Positions 33,774 through 42,023 of a stretch of DNA of 64,000 bases are shown here, one piece after another. The DNA lies in contig JBMOPD010000010.1 in assembly GCA_049323615.1 (NCBI GenBank), positions 27,898 to 91,897 of the forward strand, read 5' to 3'. The notes under the pieces are model-generated. The model saw only the letters and a program-made list of their open reading frames with translations. It did not search any database and was not told the DNA's origin. Each line of letters starts with the position of its first letter. Within the stretch, counting starts at the first letter, position 1. Position numbers and translations under genes: made by a program. This DNA is from JBMOPD01 sp049323615 (lineage in GTDB: Bacteria; Bacillota; Desulfotomaculia; Desulfotomaculales; Desulfocucumaceae).

Positions 33774-36287
33774 GTGAAGGAAAACGGGCATGAAATAATA
33801 TTCAGTGTGTCGCCGTTTCTTCTTGGATTGGGCCGCGTCGCCTTGGAAGGCAGGGCTGTTAAACTTATGGAGCCGTTGGCCGGAAAAAGTATTACCGTGG
33901 CCGACCGCCACGGCAGGAGCGCCCGGTGCCGGGTAAGTCCTGGCGCCAGTAATCTTGTGGGATCTAAAATGGCGGATCTTCTTATTCTTAATTTTACTAC
34001 CGGTTACTTTGCCATGGAGCAGTGCGGGGAAAAAAGGTTTCTCATTTGGCCGGTGTCCGGGCCTAAAAAAATCAAGACAAGCAATATCGACAGGATTGTT
34101 CAGACACCGCTGTTTCCGGAGCTGCCCGCCGCTGAGCCCGAAGGAGGTTCCTCCGGGGATAAAACCGGACGAAAAACCGGTAAAGCCGGGCACCGCAGGA
34201 TAAAACAATTTGAAAGTGAAGGTGCCGCCCCCGGCAGCACAGATAACCCCCGGGGGTTTATCCACGGCGTGGGGTCGAATGATCCTTCCGGGACCGACGG
34301 CCCGGCTGAATTCGCGCTTAACAAGCCGCCCGGCAGTATAAAGAAGCCCGGGAGGGAAAGGTTTAGTGTGCAGCCCCGGGAGAAAAAGAGCCTGCCGCCA
34401 AAAACAATAACAGCCCGGCAGAGTAAAAGGAAAGCGGAGGACAGGGGGCGGGGTGCGGTTCAGATTCCGTCCGCAGTGCCTGCCGGAAACAATTTGCACA
34501 AGATTGAAGAGGATTTTTTGACGGAGCCGGTAAAAGTCGTTTTTTTCCCGGAAGAGGACGCGTTTGTTTTACGGGAGGCGGAAAAAAAAGGGCGCGGGGA
34601 ATCACCGGCAGCCGATCTTATTCTGCACCGCCAGGCCCTGCAGCTTTCCCTCAGCCCGGGCTTCGACCGCCTGCTGGCCCTTTCGCTGGTGCGGGACGTG
34701 GCGCCGCTGGATTATCAGCTGAAAACGGTCCGGCATGTCCTGACGAATTTGCGCGGGCGGGCGCTACTTTGCGACGAGGTGGGCCTCGGTAAGACCATCG
34801 AGGCCGGCCTGATTATGCTGGAATACATATTGCGGGGACTGGTGCAGAAGGTGCTGCTGCTGGTTCCCCCTTCCCTGGTGGAACAGTGGCAGCAGGAAAT
34901 GCAGAACAAGTTCAAACTGGATTTTATCGCCTACGATGCGCCGGCTTTTAAAAATCACCCCAGCCCGTGGAAGGAATTCCCCCGCATCATTGCCTCCCTG
35001 GATACTGCCAAGAGGGAGAGCAACCGGGACGAGGTGCTGAATACCGCGTACGACCTGGTTGTGGTGGATGAGGCCCATCACCTGAAAAACCACCGTACCC
35101 TGGCCTACCAGCTGGTTAACCGGCTGGAGAAAAAATATATTCTGCTGTTGACCGCCACGCCGGTGGAAAACAACCTGGAAGAGCTGTTCAACCTGATCAC
35201 CCTGCTCCAGCCGGGCCAGCTGGAAACAGCGTCCTCTTTCAAGCGCAAGTACATCACCCGGGGCGATCCCCTGAAGCCCAAAAACACCGCGGCCTTAAAG
35301 CAGCTGATCCGGGAAGTGATGATCCGCAACCGCCGTAGTGAAACCGGCGTCATCACCAGCCGGCGCCTGGCCGAGGTGGTGGAACTGAATCTTTCCGCGG
35401 AAGAAATGGCCTTTTACCAACGGCTTACCGTTTTTGTGCGCGGCCACTATACTTCCGGTTTCAACGGCAGTTCCGAGAACAAAGGAACTGAGAAGTTCAT
35501 CTTAAAAATGCTGCAGCGGGAGGTGGGCAGCAGCATCGAGGCGGTGCTGCCCACCCTGGAAAAAATGTCTGCCAACGACGACTATCCGGCGGTGATCAGG
35601 AGGGTTTTCCGGACGCTGGCCGAACAGGCCGGGTCGGTTCCCCGGCGCAGGAAGGCCGAGGCGCTGCTGCAGCTGCTGGCCGGTATATCCGAGAAGGTCA
35701 TTGTCTTTACCAGCTTTCAGCAAACGCACTCTTACCTGGTTGATCTTTTGCGCCGGCAGGGCCTTAATGTGGCCCAGCTCCACGGCGGCCTGCGGCGGCT
35801 GGAAAAGGAAGAACAGCTGCGGCTTTTTGCCGGTGAGGCCCGGGTGCTGGTTTCCACCGATACGGGCAGTGAAGGGCGCAACCTGCACTTTTGCAACGTG
35901 CTGATCAACTATGACCTGCCGTGGAACCCCATGCGCATCGAGCAGCGCATCGGGCGCATCCACCGCCTGGGCCAGGCCGGGGATGTGCGGATTTACAACC
36001 TGTCGGCCGCCGGCACGGTGGAATCCCACATACTGGAATTGCTGGACGCAAAAATAAACATGTTTCAGCTGGTGGTGGGCGAACTGGATATGATCCTGGG
36101 CAATCTTAATGAAAAAAGGGAGTTTGAAGACGTAATCATGGATATCTGGGTACGGGCGGCGGATGAGGGGGATCTAAAAAGGGGCATGGAAGAACTGGGC
36201 CGGCAGATCCTGTCGGCCAAGGAACATTACATGACGGTCAGGGAACTGGACGACAGGCTTCTGGGGGAGCTGAGGCCCGATGATTAA
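33774..36287 (+). CDS. SNF2-family helicase with a disordered N-terminal extension
   Basis: About 837 residues from GTG 33774 (AAGGGG 10 bases upstream). Residues ~1-110 form a small folded domain, then ~110-240 are low-complexity G/P/K/R. The SNF2 ATPase follows: Walker A D-E-V-G-L-G-K-T near residue 338, V-V-D-E-A-H-H-L near 431, L-L-T-A-T-P-V-E-N-N, and the C-terminal RecA lobe with S-T-D-T-G-S-E-G-R-N-L-H and Q-R-I-G-R-I-H-R-L-G-Q. SNF2 proteins move or strip DNA-bound proteins, and several bacterial ones belong to phage-defence systems. It overlaps the next gene by 8 bases, so the two act together. Confidence 0.9.
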   Translation: MKENGHEIIFSVSPFLLGLGRVALEGRAVKLMEPLAGKSITVADRHGRSARCRVSPGASNLVGSKMADLLILNFTTGYFAMEQCGEKRFLIWPVSGPKKIKTSNIDRIVQTPLFPELPAAEPEGGSSGDKTGRKTGKAGHRRIKQFESEGAAPGSTDNPRGFIHGVGSNDPSGTDGPAEFALNKPPGSIKKPGRERFSVQPREKKSLPPKTITARQSKRKAEDRGRGAVQIPSAVPAGNNLHKIEEDFLTEPVKVVFFPEEDAFVLREAEKKGRGESPAADLILHRQALQLSLSPGFDRLLALSLVRDVAPLDYQLKTVRHVLTNLRGRALLCDEVGLGKTIEAGLIMLEYILRGLVQKVLLLVPPSLVEQWQQEMQNKFKLDFIAYDAPAFKNHPSPWKEFPRIIASLDTAKRESNRDEVLNTAYDLVVVDEAHHLKNHRTLAYQLVNRLEKKYILLLTATPVENNLEELFNLITLLQPGQLETASSFKRKYITRGDPLKPKNTAALKQLIREVMIRNRRSETGVITSRRLAEVVELNLSAEEMAFYQRLTVFVRGHYTSGFNGSSENKGTEKFILKMLQREVGSSIEAVLPTLEKMSANDDYPAVIRRVFRTLAEQAGSVPRRRKAEALLQLLAGISEKVIVFTSFQQTHSYLVDLLRRQGLNVAQLHGGLRRLEKEEQLRLFAGEARVLVSTDTGSEGRNLHFCNVLINYDLPWNPMRIEQRIGRIHRLGQAGDVRIYNLSAAGTVESHILELLDAKINMFQLVVGELDMILGNLNEKREFEDVIMDIWVRAADEGDLKRGMEELGRQILSAKEHYMTVRELDDRLLGELRPDD

Positions 36288-37332
36288 GATGCCGGACTTC
36301 AACCTGGAGGATTTTTTCACAGCTTACCTGCAGCGGGCCGGGGCCCTGGTGGAAAAGGCTGGCTTTGCCCTGCGGGAGGTATTGCTGCCCGATGAACTGG
36401 CGCCCAGCTTCAAGGACAGCCACCTGATGCTGGCCTTCGACCATGAGGTGGCCTCCGAAACACCGGGCAGCGTTTATGTTACGTACGGCAGCCAGCTGCT
36501 GGATACATCGGTGCGCCTGGCCCTGGGCTACGGCCGGTATACGGATTTATACTGGCCCGGTGATCCCCCTTCCACCCAAAAACAGATAGATCGCCAGGTC
36601 AATGAGTCCATCGAGTTTGTCCACTGCCGTTCGGCGAAGCAGGTTGTGCAGTGGGCCCTCGAGCATGTCTTTTATGCTTTTGTTTTTCGCTGCACTTTCC
36701 GATCCTTTGAAAAGACCGAGGACACCGTCACTGTGGTGGTGGACGGGTATACGGGCTGTGTGCATCCGGAGTTCGAGGAAATGTGGAAAAATGTCGTGTC
36801 CGTGGAGTCCCCGGCGTATAAACTTCCCTCCGCGGAAGTTAGGCCCCTGGCGGACCTATACCGGACCGCATGCCGGGAAGCTGAAAATATGGCCCTCCGG
36901 CAGGCGGCGGCCCTGCGCCGGTCCGCCCGGTCGGCGCTGAGGCGTGAATTGGCCAGGATAGCCGGCTATTATGAAGAGACCGTCCGGGAAATAGAAAAGA
37001 GAATGGCCGCCGCCGAAGGAGAGAAAAAGGATCGTTTCGGGAAACAGATTGAAGCCGCCAGGGCCGACTGGAAGCGCCGTGAAAAGGACGCAGCCCAGCG
37101 GTACCAGCTGGAGGCCGAACTGCGCCTGGATCACCTGATGGCCTGCCACCTGCCCTGCCTGCACGCTAAAATGGAGGTGCAGCACAGGGACCGGTTTCTG
37201 CACCAGGTGGTGGTGTACAACCCCTTATACGCCAGGGTGGAGGCCCCCGTCTGCCCCCGGTGCTCCAGGCCAACCCGCCGCCTGGTTCCCGGGGGGAACG
37301 GGGTTTTTATATGCCCCGACCACAAAGATTAA
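36280..37332 (+). CDS. Unknown coiled-coil/zinc-ribbon partner of the SNF2 helicase
   Basis: 350-residue protein coupled to the helicase gene by an 8-base overlap. The N-terminal half is a mixed alpha/beta domain; residues about 195-275 form a charged coiled coil rich in A, R, E and K; the end is a zinc ribbon C-P-R-C-S-R-P-T ... C-P-D-H. No nuclease or methylase motif could be seen, and no family was recognised. The layout suggests a subunit that recognises nucleic acid or links the helicase to other proteins. Confidence 0.85.
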   Translation: MIKMPDFNLEDFFTAYLQRAGALVEKAGFALREVLLPDELAPSFKDSHLMLAFDHEVASETPGSVYVTYGSQLLDTSVRLALGYGRYTDLYWPGDPPSTQKQIDRQVNESIEFVHCRSAKQVVQWALEHVFYAFVFRCTFRSFEKTEDTVTVVVDGYTGCVHPEFEEMWKNVVSVESPAYKLPSAEVRPLADLYRTACREAENMALRQAAALRRSARSALRRELARIAGYYEETVREIEKRMAAAEGEKKDRFGKQIEAARADWKRREKDAAQRYQLEAELRLDHLMACHLPCLHAKMEVQHRDRFLHQVVVYNPLYARVEAPVCPRCSRPTRRLVPGGNGVFICPDHKD

Positions 37333-37376
37333 TTTGGTAATTGGAAGTGAAGATCAAAAAGCTGATCGCCGGTGGC

Positions 37377-37799
37377 TTATTTGAAATACCGGTTCAACAG
37401 CCCTTCCAGGGCGCGGGCGTGCCTGGCCTCGTCCCGGGAAGACTCGTCCAGGGCGTCGTGGGCGTGGTCGTTCCCCAGTTCCTTGGCCTTGACCGCCGCT
37501 TCCCGTTTACCCTTGTTGGCCTCTTGCTCCCCTTTGAGCATCTTTTCAATATTCTCTTTGGTGCTCCCGGAGACTATGCCGTTCAGTTCCGCGAAGCGGG
37601 CGGCATGCCAGGCCTCGTCCATGGCAATGGACTCCAGTACCAGGGCCACTTCGGGGTAACCTTCCCGCTGGGCCTGCCGGGCCATGGCCAGGTACGCGCC
37701 CACCTCCCAGGTCTCTCCCTTGAATTCCATGGCCACCGCTTCTTCAAGCTCGGTTCCCCTGGTTACCCCGAGCTTTACTTCATTGATCAGATCCGCCAT
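37377..37799 (-). CDS. Rubrerythrin-type ferritin-like diiron protein
   Basis: 140-residue four-helix diiron protein, part of the anaerobe defence against peroxide. Metal-ligand helices are seen as M-E-F-K-G-E, D-E-A-W-H-A, G-E-Q-E-A and D-E-A-R-H-A. The C-terminal rubredoxin domain of classical rubrerythrin is absent, so an external electron donor is needed. It follows the Fur/PerR gene with overlapping ends, as a peroxide-stress operon. Confidence 0.9.
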   Translation of the reverse strand: MADLINEVKLGVTRGTELEEAVAMEFKGETWEVGAYLAMARQAQREGYPEVALVLESIAMDEAWHAARFAELNGIVSGSTKENIEKMLKGEQEANKGKREAAVKAKELGNDHAHDALDESSRDEARHARALEGLLNRYFK

Positions 37800-38257
37800 T
37801 ATAATTTCCCCCTTTTAGTGTGTTTTTTATTGCTATCACCGCATTGCGGGCAATAACCGTAAAAATGCATGTTGATAAATTTTATATTGTGGGGCGATGA
37901 CGACGCGGCCTTCTTCATGTATTCCTCAAGGTTGTCCGGAAATGCATCCATATCGTCCACCGCGCCGCAGGACAGGCAAATAAAGTGAGGGTGGGGCCGC
38001 ACATTGGCGTCATAGTGATAGATGTTTTCACCCGTATTGAATCGCTGGAGGAGGCCTGCCTCCTCAAAGGCCAGTACGGTTTTGTACACGGTGTTGAAGC
38101 TGATGGAAGGAAAAGCCTTTCTGATTTCCTGGTACACGTGCTCCGCAGTGGGGTGGGCCTTGCTTGCGTAAAGTATCCTGTAAATTGCTTCCCGCTGGGG
38201 AGTAGCCCTGAGCCCTTTTTTATTGAGCAATTCCCTGATATTTATTGCACCCACCAC
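37799..38257 (-). CDS. Fur-family regulator, PerR-like
   Basis: 152-residue metalloregulator with winged helix ([19 protein letters not shown]) and a zinc site C-L-S-C-G ... C-P-Q-C. The regulatory site shows [12 protein letters not shown]. The aspartate in that loop and the rubrerythrin partner favour PerR (peroxide sensing) over Fur or Zur. Start uncertain: GTG 38257 or GTG 38254. A palindrome upstream is a possible autoregulatory site. Confidence 0.9.
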   Translation of the reverse strand: MVGAINIRELLNKKGLRATPQREAIYRILYASKAHPTAEHVYQEIRKAFPSISFNTVYKTVLAFEEAGLLQRFNTGENIYHYDANVRPHPHFICLSCGAVDDMDAFPDNLEEYMKKAASSSPHNIKFINMHFYGYCPQCGDSNKKHTKRGKL

Positions 38258-38272
38258 CTAGAGGATAACAAT

Positions 38273-38302
38273 TACTATGTAATAAAAATTATCATAAGAT
38301 GC
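38273..38302 (-). promoter_or_regulatory. Possible PerR operator region
   Basis: Perfect palindrome ATTACTATGTAAT (38273-38285) and an adjacent TTATGATAATTTTTA on the minus strand that matches 11 of 15 positions of the Bacillus PerR box. Located just upstream of the perR-like gene. Confidence 0.4.
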
Positions 38303-38397
38303 TTTCTATTGTCAAGAGGTATTTATTATTTTTTCCCAAAAAATAAAAAAAAAGCGGCCGCTCATTCAGGCAATACCGGTTGACCGCTAAAAACAAG

Positions 38398-38428
38398 GAG
38401 CTCCGGATTGATCCGAAGCTCTTTTTTT
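38398..38428. terminator. Terminator between ilvE and perR
   Basis: GAGCTcCGGAT / ATCCGaAGCTC stem with seven Ts on the plus strand and CTTGTTTTT on the minus strand. Placed to end the minus-strand ilvE transcript before perR. Confidence 0.8.
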
Positions 38429-38465
38429 GCGTACCTGCCTGTATTTATTGCCGTGAGATAATCTT

Positions 38466-39530
38466 TTACAGCTCGGTTACCCAGCCGAAATCATCCGGCA
38501 GGAGGCCGTACTGCACCCCGGCGATATAGTCGTAGAGCTTCTGGGAGAGTTTGCCGACGCTGCCGTCCCCGGGGACGATTGTCTTGTCGTTCCACTTCAG
38601 TTCGCTGACCGGGGAAATGACGGCCGCCGTTCCGGTGCCGAATATCTCCTGCAGGGTTCCTTTCCTGTATGCCTCGTAAACCTGGTCGATGGAAATGGGC
38701 TCTTCCTTGACCTTGAGGCCCCAGTTCCTGGTGACGTGAAGCACCGAGTCCCTGGTGATGCCGCCCAGTATGCTGCCTTCCAGGGGAGGGGTGATCACCT
38801 CGTCGTTGATCACGAAGAATATATTCATGGTGCCCACTTCTTCAATATACTTGAATTGGCAGCCGTCAAGCCAGAGGACCTGGGTGTACCCGGCCTTTTT
38901 GGCTTCCTCGGCCGCCAGGAGGCTGGCCGCGTAGTTGGCCGGGGTCTTTACATAGCCCAGGCCGCCCCTGACCGCCCGCACGTACTTGTCTGTAACGTAA
39001 ATTTTGACCGGCTTGAAACCTTCCGGATAGTAGGCGCCAACCGGGGAGAGTATGATCATGAATTTGTAAGTATTGGACGGCCTGACACCCAGGTACGGGT
39101 CGGTGGAAATGATAAAGGGCCTGATGTACAGGGAGGTTTCCTTGGAGGACGGTACCCAGTCACGGTCGATTTCTATAAGCTTTATGAGCGCCTCGTAAAA
39201 CAGGTCCTCGTCCACCTTCGGGATGCAGAGCCTTTCGGCTGAGCGGTTGAGCCTGGGTATATACGCCCGGGGGCGGAAGATGCCTATTTTTCCGTTGCTC
39301 CTGCGGTAAGCCTTCATACCCTCAAAGATGGCCTGGCCGTAATGGAAGACCATCGTGGAAGGGTCCAGGACCAGGGGCTGGTACGGTTCAATGCGGGGGT
39401 TCCGCCAGCCGCCCGGGGCCGCATAATCCATGGTAAACATATGGTCGGTAAAAATTGTGCCAAAGGTAAGCTCGCTGTCCAGGGGCTTTTTCTTCAAGGT
39501 TTCCGCTTTCTTGACAGGTATGTTGTACAT
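38466..39530 (-). CDS. ilvE: Branched-chain amino acid aminotransferase
   Basis: Fold-type IV PLP enzyme for the last step of leucine, isoleucine and valine synthesis. 354 residues from ATG 39530, with AAGGAGGAG upstream. The group II pattern is seen: F-H-Y-G-Q-A-I-F-E-G-M-K-A-Y, F-R-P, the PLP lysine in Y-V-K-T-P-A-N-Y-A-A-S, and E-V-G-T-M-N-I-F-F. Typical of the long BCAT form found in many bacteria. Single gene. Confidence 0.95.
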   Translation of the reverse strand: MYNIPVKKAETLKKKPLDSELTFGTIFTDHMFTMDYAAPGGWRNPRIEPYQPLVLDPSTMVFHYGQAIFEGMKAYRRSNGKIGIFRPRAYIPRLNRSAERLCIPKVDEDLFYEALIKLIEIDRDWVPSSKETSLYIRPFIISTDPYLGVRPSNTYKFMIILSPVGAYYPEGFKPVKIYVTDKYVRAVRGGLGYVKTPANYAASLLAAEEAKKAGYTQVLWLDGCQFKYIEEVGTMNIFFVINDEVITPPLEGSILGGITRDSVLHVTRNWGLKVKEEPISIDQVYEAYRKGTLQEIFGTGTAAVISPVSELKWNDKTIVPGDGSVGKLSQKLYDYIAGVQYGLLPDDFGWVTEL

Positions 39531-39793
39531 TGACCACTCCTCCTTAAATACCCGCACCCGCTTGTAAGTTTGGAAGTATATTATGTAACAGGGGTGTTTT
39601 TTTATATTAAGAGGTATTTCGATAAGACTGCTTTTTCTCCTGCAATAAATAAAATTCTACACACTTTCAGAACCCTGTCCAACGGGGTATCGGTAAGTTT
39701 AACTTGCGCCCGCCGGGCTGTTCCCCGGCATACAGGTTAAAACCGTATTGATTTTTGCTCATCCTGCCTATAAAATTATCCTGAGGTTGAGGC

Positions 39794-40426
39794 ATGGAAA
39801 CACAGGAAAAAAAGATAAGCAAAATAGGAATAATGGGCGGCACCTTTGACCCGATACATTACGGCCACCTGGTGGCGGCCGAAGGAGCCCGCCATCATTT
39901 TGACCTGGATGAGGTTATTTTTGTTCCTGCCGCCAGGCCACCCCACAAGGGCAACCGGGTAATAAGCGATCCGGTGCACAGGCTGAACATGAGCGTGCTG
40001 GCCACCGGCAGCAACGTCAATTTCGAGGTTTCCGACATTGAGATAAAGCGCAGGGGAACTTCCTATACCATAGACACCGTAAGCTACTTCCACCAGATGC
40101 TGCCCGAGTCCACAATATATTTTATCACCGGGGCCGACGCCGTTATGGAAATCCTTACCTGGCACCGGGTGGAGGAACTCCTGGATCTCTGCTTTTTCAT
40201 AGCCGCCACCAGGCCCGGCTACCGTCTGGAAAACCTGGCCGTGAGCCTGAAGGAACTGCCCCCGTACTGTATTGAAAAAATCACCGTGATGGAGGTCCCC
40301 GCCCTGGCCATCTCCTCCACCGACATCAGGGACCGGGTGGCCAGGGGAATGCCCATAAAATACCTGCTGCCCGAAGAGGTGGAAAATTATATTTATGTTA
40401 AAGGGCTTTATAAACCAAAAACCTGA
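39794..40426 (+). CDS. nadD: Nicotinate-nucleotide adenylyltransferase
   Basis: Adenylates nicotinate mononucleotide in NAD synthesis. 210 residues. The nucleotidyltransferase motif [11 protein letters not shown] is at residues 15-25 and I-S-S-T-D-I-R near 175. It sits upstream of rsfS as in many Firmicutes, but the usual yqeK HD hydrolase between them is missing; an RRM gene lies there instead. Confidence 0.96.
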   Translation: METQEKKISKIGIMGGTFDPIHYGHLVAAEGARHHFDLDEVIFVPAARPPHKGNRVISDPVHRLNMSVLATGSNVNFEVSDIEIKRRGTSYTIDTVSYFHQMLPESTIYFITGADAVMEILTWHRVEELLDLCFFIAATRPGYRLENLAVSLKELPPYCIEKITVMEVPALAISSTDIRDRVARGMPIKYLLPEEVENYIYVKGLYKPKT

Positions 40427-40592
40427 TCGAAATAGCTGTCGGCCTTCGTACACTCCGGCCAGGAATTAATAAAGGTTTAAGCTTTACCGACAAAAATGGA
40501 AAAATCTTTGCCTGTTTGCGCTGCATCAGCCCTTTTTCTTTGGTAAATAATATTTTTACGACAAGATCGAGCATCAATTGAAAGAGGTGAAT

Positions 40593-40856
40593 TTGGTGGT
40601 GCGGACCCTGTACGTGGGCAATTTGCCCTGGACCACAAAGGCTGAGGATTTAGAAAAATTTTTTTCACAGTATGGTGAAGTAATTAGCACCCGGGTGATT
40701 ACCGACCGTGAAACGGGGCGATCCCGCGGGTTTGGCTTTGTAGAGGTGGCCGACCAGGACGCCGATCAAATTATCGCAGCATTAAACGGCACGGAATTTG
40801 ATGGACGGATATTAACCGTAAATGAAGCCAGGGCCAGGGAAGAAAGACCTCAGTAG
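40593..40856 (+). CDS. RRM-domain RNA-binding protein
   Basis: Single RNA recognition motif of about 87 residues: RNP2 L-Y-V-G-N-L and RNP1 R-G-F-G-F-V-E-V are intact. Such glycine-poor small RRM proteins occur in cyanobacteria and some anaerobes and may act as RNA chaperones. AAAGAGGTG lies just before TTG 40593; in-frame GTG codons at 40596 and 40599 are alternatives. A long upstream region and its own terminator suggest it is monocistronic. Confidence 0.92.
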   Translation: MVVRTLYVGNLPWTTKAEDLEKFFSQYGEVISTRVITDRETGRSRGFGFVEVADQDADQIIAALNGTEFDGRILTVNEARAREERPQ

Positions 40857-40862
40857 TTCTCT

Positions 40863-40890
40863 AACCTCCTGACAGGGAGGTTTTCTCTTT
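40863..40890 (+). terminator. Terminator after the RRM gene
   Basis: AACCTCC / GGGAGGTT hairpin followed by TTCTCTTTT. Confidence 0.85.
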
Positions 40891-41002
40891 TATTTTGGCT
40901 GCCGGGGGCACGAACGCCGGCAAAGCGTTTTATGAGAAGGAACTCCGGCCCGGAAGTAGAATATAATATCTACAGCCACTAAATGAAAAGGGGGAGTGCT
41001 GA

Positions 41003-41362
41003 TTGGCCGTTGATCCACGGGCACTGGCCGATTTGGTCAGGCGGGTTGCCAGGGATAAAAAAGCCTACGATATTACCATTCTGGACATCAGTAAAATATC
41101 GGCCATAGCCGACTTTTTCGTGATCTGCAGCGGTAGTTCGTCTATTAACGTCCAGGCCATCGCCGGGGAAATAGTTGACAAGGTCAAAGAGGAATTCAAC
41201 GGCCTGACCCCGCGCAGGGAAGGAGTCAGGGAGGGACGATGGATACTGCTGGATTACGGGGATGTGGTAGTCCACGTATTTCAGGAAGAGGAACGGCTGT
41301 TTTATAACCTGGAACGCCTGTGGGGAGATGCTCCAGTGGTGGGTATGCCCGCCAGTATGTAA
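41003..41362 (+). CDS. rsfS: Ribosomal silencing factor RsfS
   Basis: 119-residue RsfS (Iojap/DUF143) that binds ribosomal protein L14 and prevents subunit joining under stress. D-I-T-I-L-D-I-S, A-D-F-F-V-I-C-S-G-S-S, and G-R-W-I-L-L-D-Y-G-D-V-V-V-H-V-F are characteristic. TTG start at 41003 with GGGGGAG upstream. Confidence 0.95.
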   Translation: MAVDPRALADLVRRVARDKKAYDITILDISKISAIADFFVICSGSSSINVQAIAGEIVDKVKEEFNGLTPRREGVREGRWILLDYGDVVVHVFQEEERLFYNLERLWGDAPVVGMPASM

Positions 41363-41371
41363 AGACTTTTA

Positions 41372-41424
41372 AACCACAGGGAACACAGAGATCAGAGACA
41401 GTGTCCTCTGTGACCTCTGTGGTT
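41372..41424. repeat. CCACAGAG palindromic element
   Basis: 53-base imperfect palindrome. AACCACAG pairs with CTGTGGTT at the ends, and CACAGAG with CTCTGTG inside. Lies between rsfS and the leuS leader promoter. No T-run, so not a simple terminator. Confidence 0.75.
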
Positions 41425-41445
41425 AAATATACAAATTATTTAAAG

Positions 41446-41474
41446 TTGACATCTTTGTTGTCATAACTTATAAT
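41446..41474 (+). promoter_or_regulatory. Sigma-A promoter of the leucine T-box / tRNA-Ala unit
   Basis: TTGACA (41446-41451), 17 bases, TATAAT (41469-41474): exact consensus at both boxes, about 20 bases before the stem I base of the T-box. Confidence 0.9.
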
Positions 41475-41492
41475 AGATTTCGTCAATCTTAT

Positions 41493-41809
41493 AGACTAAA
41501 GACACTGAAGGGGAGCAGTAAGCGGCGTGGTCCTTTCAGAGAGCCGCCGGGTGGTGCAAGGCGGCGGGCAGTGTTGCTGAAACTCGCCCCGGAGTCTGCC
41601 GGGTGAAGGTTATAAAGCAGTAATCCGGTACGGATTGCCACCGTTAGCAGCATAGAGAGGGTAAGGCACATGGGGCTGTGGCGCAGAGGGAGCGCGCTTC
41701 CTTGGCATGGAAGAGGCCGCGGGTTCGATTCCCGCCAGCTCCACCAGGAACTTTACCAATCAGGGTGGTAACGCGGGCAAAAACCCGTCCCTTTTGGGGC
41801 GGGTTTTTT
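41493..41809 (+). promoter_or_regulatory. T-box riboswitch, leucine specifier, with embedded tRNA-Ala
   Basis: Stem I base AGACT / AGTCT and GGGG / CCCC; AGTA at 41518-41521; AGAGAG and apical hairpin GCCGCC / GGCGGC with loop GGGTGGTGCAA; specifier CTC (Leu) at 41583-41585 followed by G; hairpin GTAATCCG / CGGATTGC and CCGTTA near 41641; T-box sequence AGGGTGGTAACGCGG at 41762-41776; terminator CCCGTCCC / GGGGCGGG with six Ts at 41784-41809. Between CCGTTA and the T-box sequence, the 7-bp helix GGTAAGG (41660-41666) / CTTTACC (41751-41757) encloses a complete tRNA gene. The specifier matches the downstream leuS. Confidence 0.9.
41672..41746 (+). tRNA. tRNA-Ala (GGC)
   Basis: 75 nt including encoded CCA. 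Acceptor GGGGCTG / CAGCTCC with the G3-U70 wobble that is the alanine identity element; D arm GCGC-AGAGGGA-GCGC; anticodon arm CTTCC-TTGGCAT-GGAAG with anticodon GGC at 41704-41706; T arm GCGGG-TTCGATT-CCCGC; discriminator A. All arms pair, so it looks functional. It lies within the leuS T-box leader, which is very unusual. Confidence 0.95.
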
Positions 41810-41884
41810 AATGCGGAGCATCCGTCACCCCCCTCGTAAATTGCCGGTAAGGGGGGCAATTCAGCAGTTTTCAAGGATAGCCCC

Positions 41885-41920
41885 GGGGTGGCTGAACAGA
41901 TGTTCTCCGCCCCTTTTTTT
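41885..41920 (+). terminator. Second terminator in the leuS leader
   Basis: GGGGTGG / CCGCCCC stem with inner GAACA / TGTTC and seven Ts, about 75 bases after the T-box terminator and 104 bases before leuS. Confidence 0.75.
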
Positions 41921-41954
41921 CAGTAACAGCGGTAAAACATTACCTTAAAGTTTT

Positions 41955-41985
41955 TTGATACGGTCAATTGTTAAAAGATTATAAT
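41955..41985 (+). promoter_or_regulatory. Possible leuS-proximal promoter
   Basis: TTGATA (41955-41960), 19 bases, TATAAT (41980-41985), located after the second terminator and 38 bases before leuS. The spacing is longer than ideal. Confidence 0.45.
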
Positions 41986-42023
41986 AACCAAAAGCCAGCT
42001 TGCGGTAGGAGGAAAAGAGTTAA

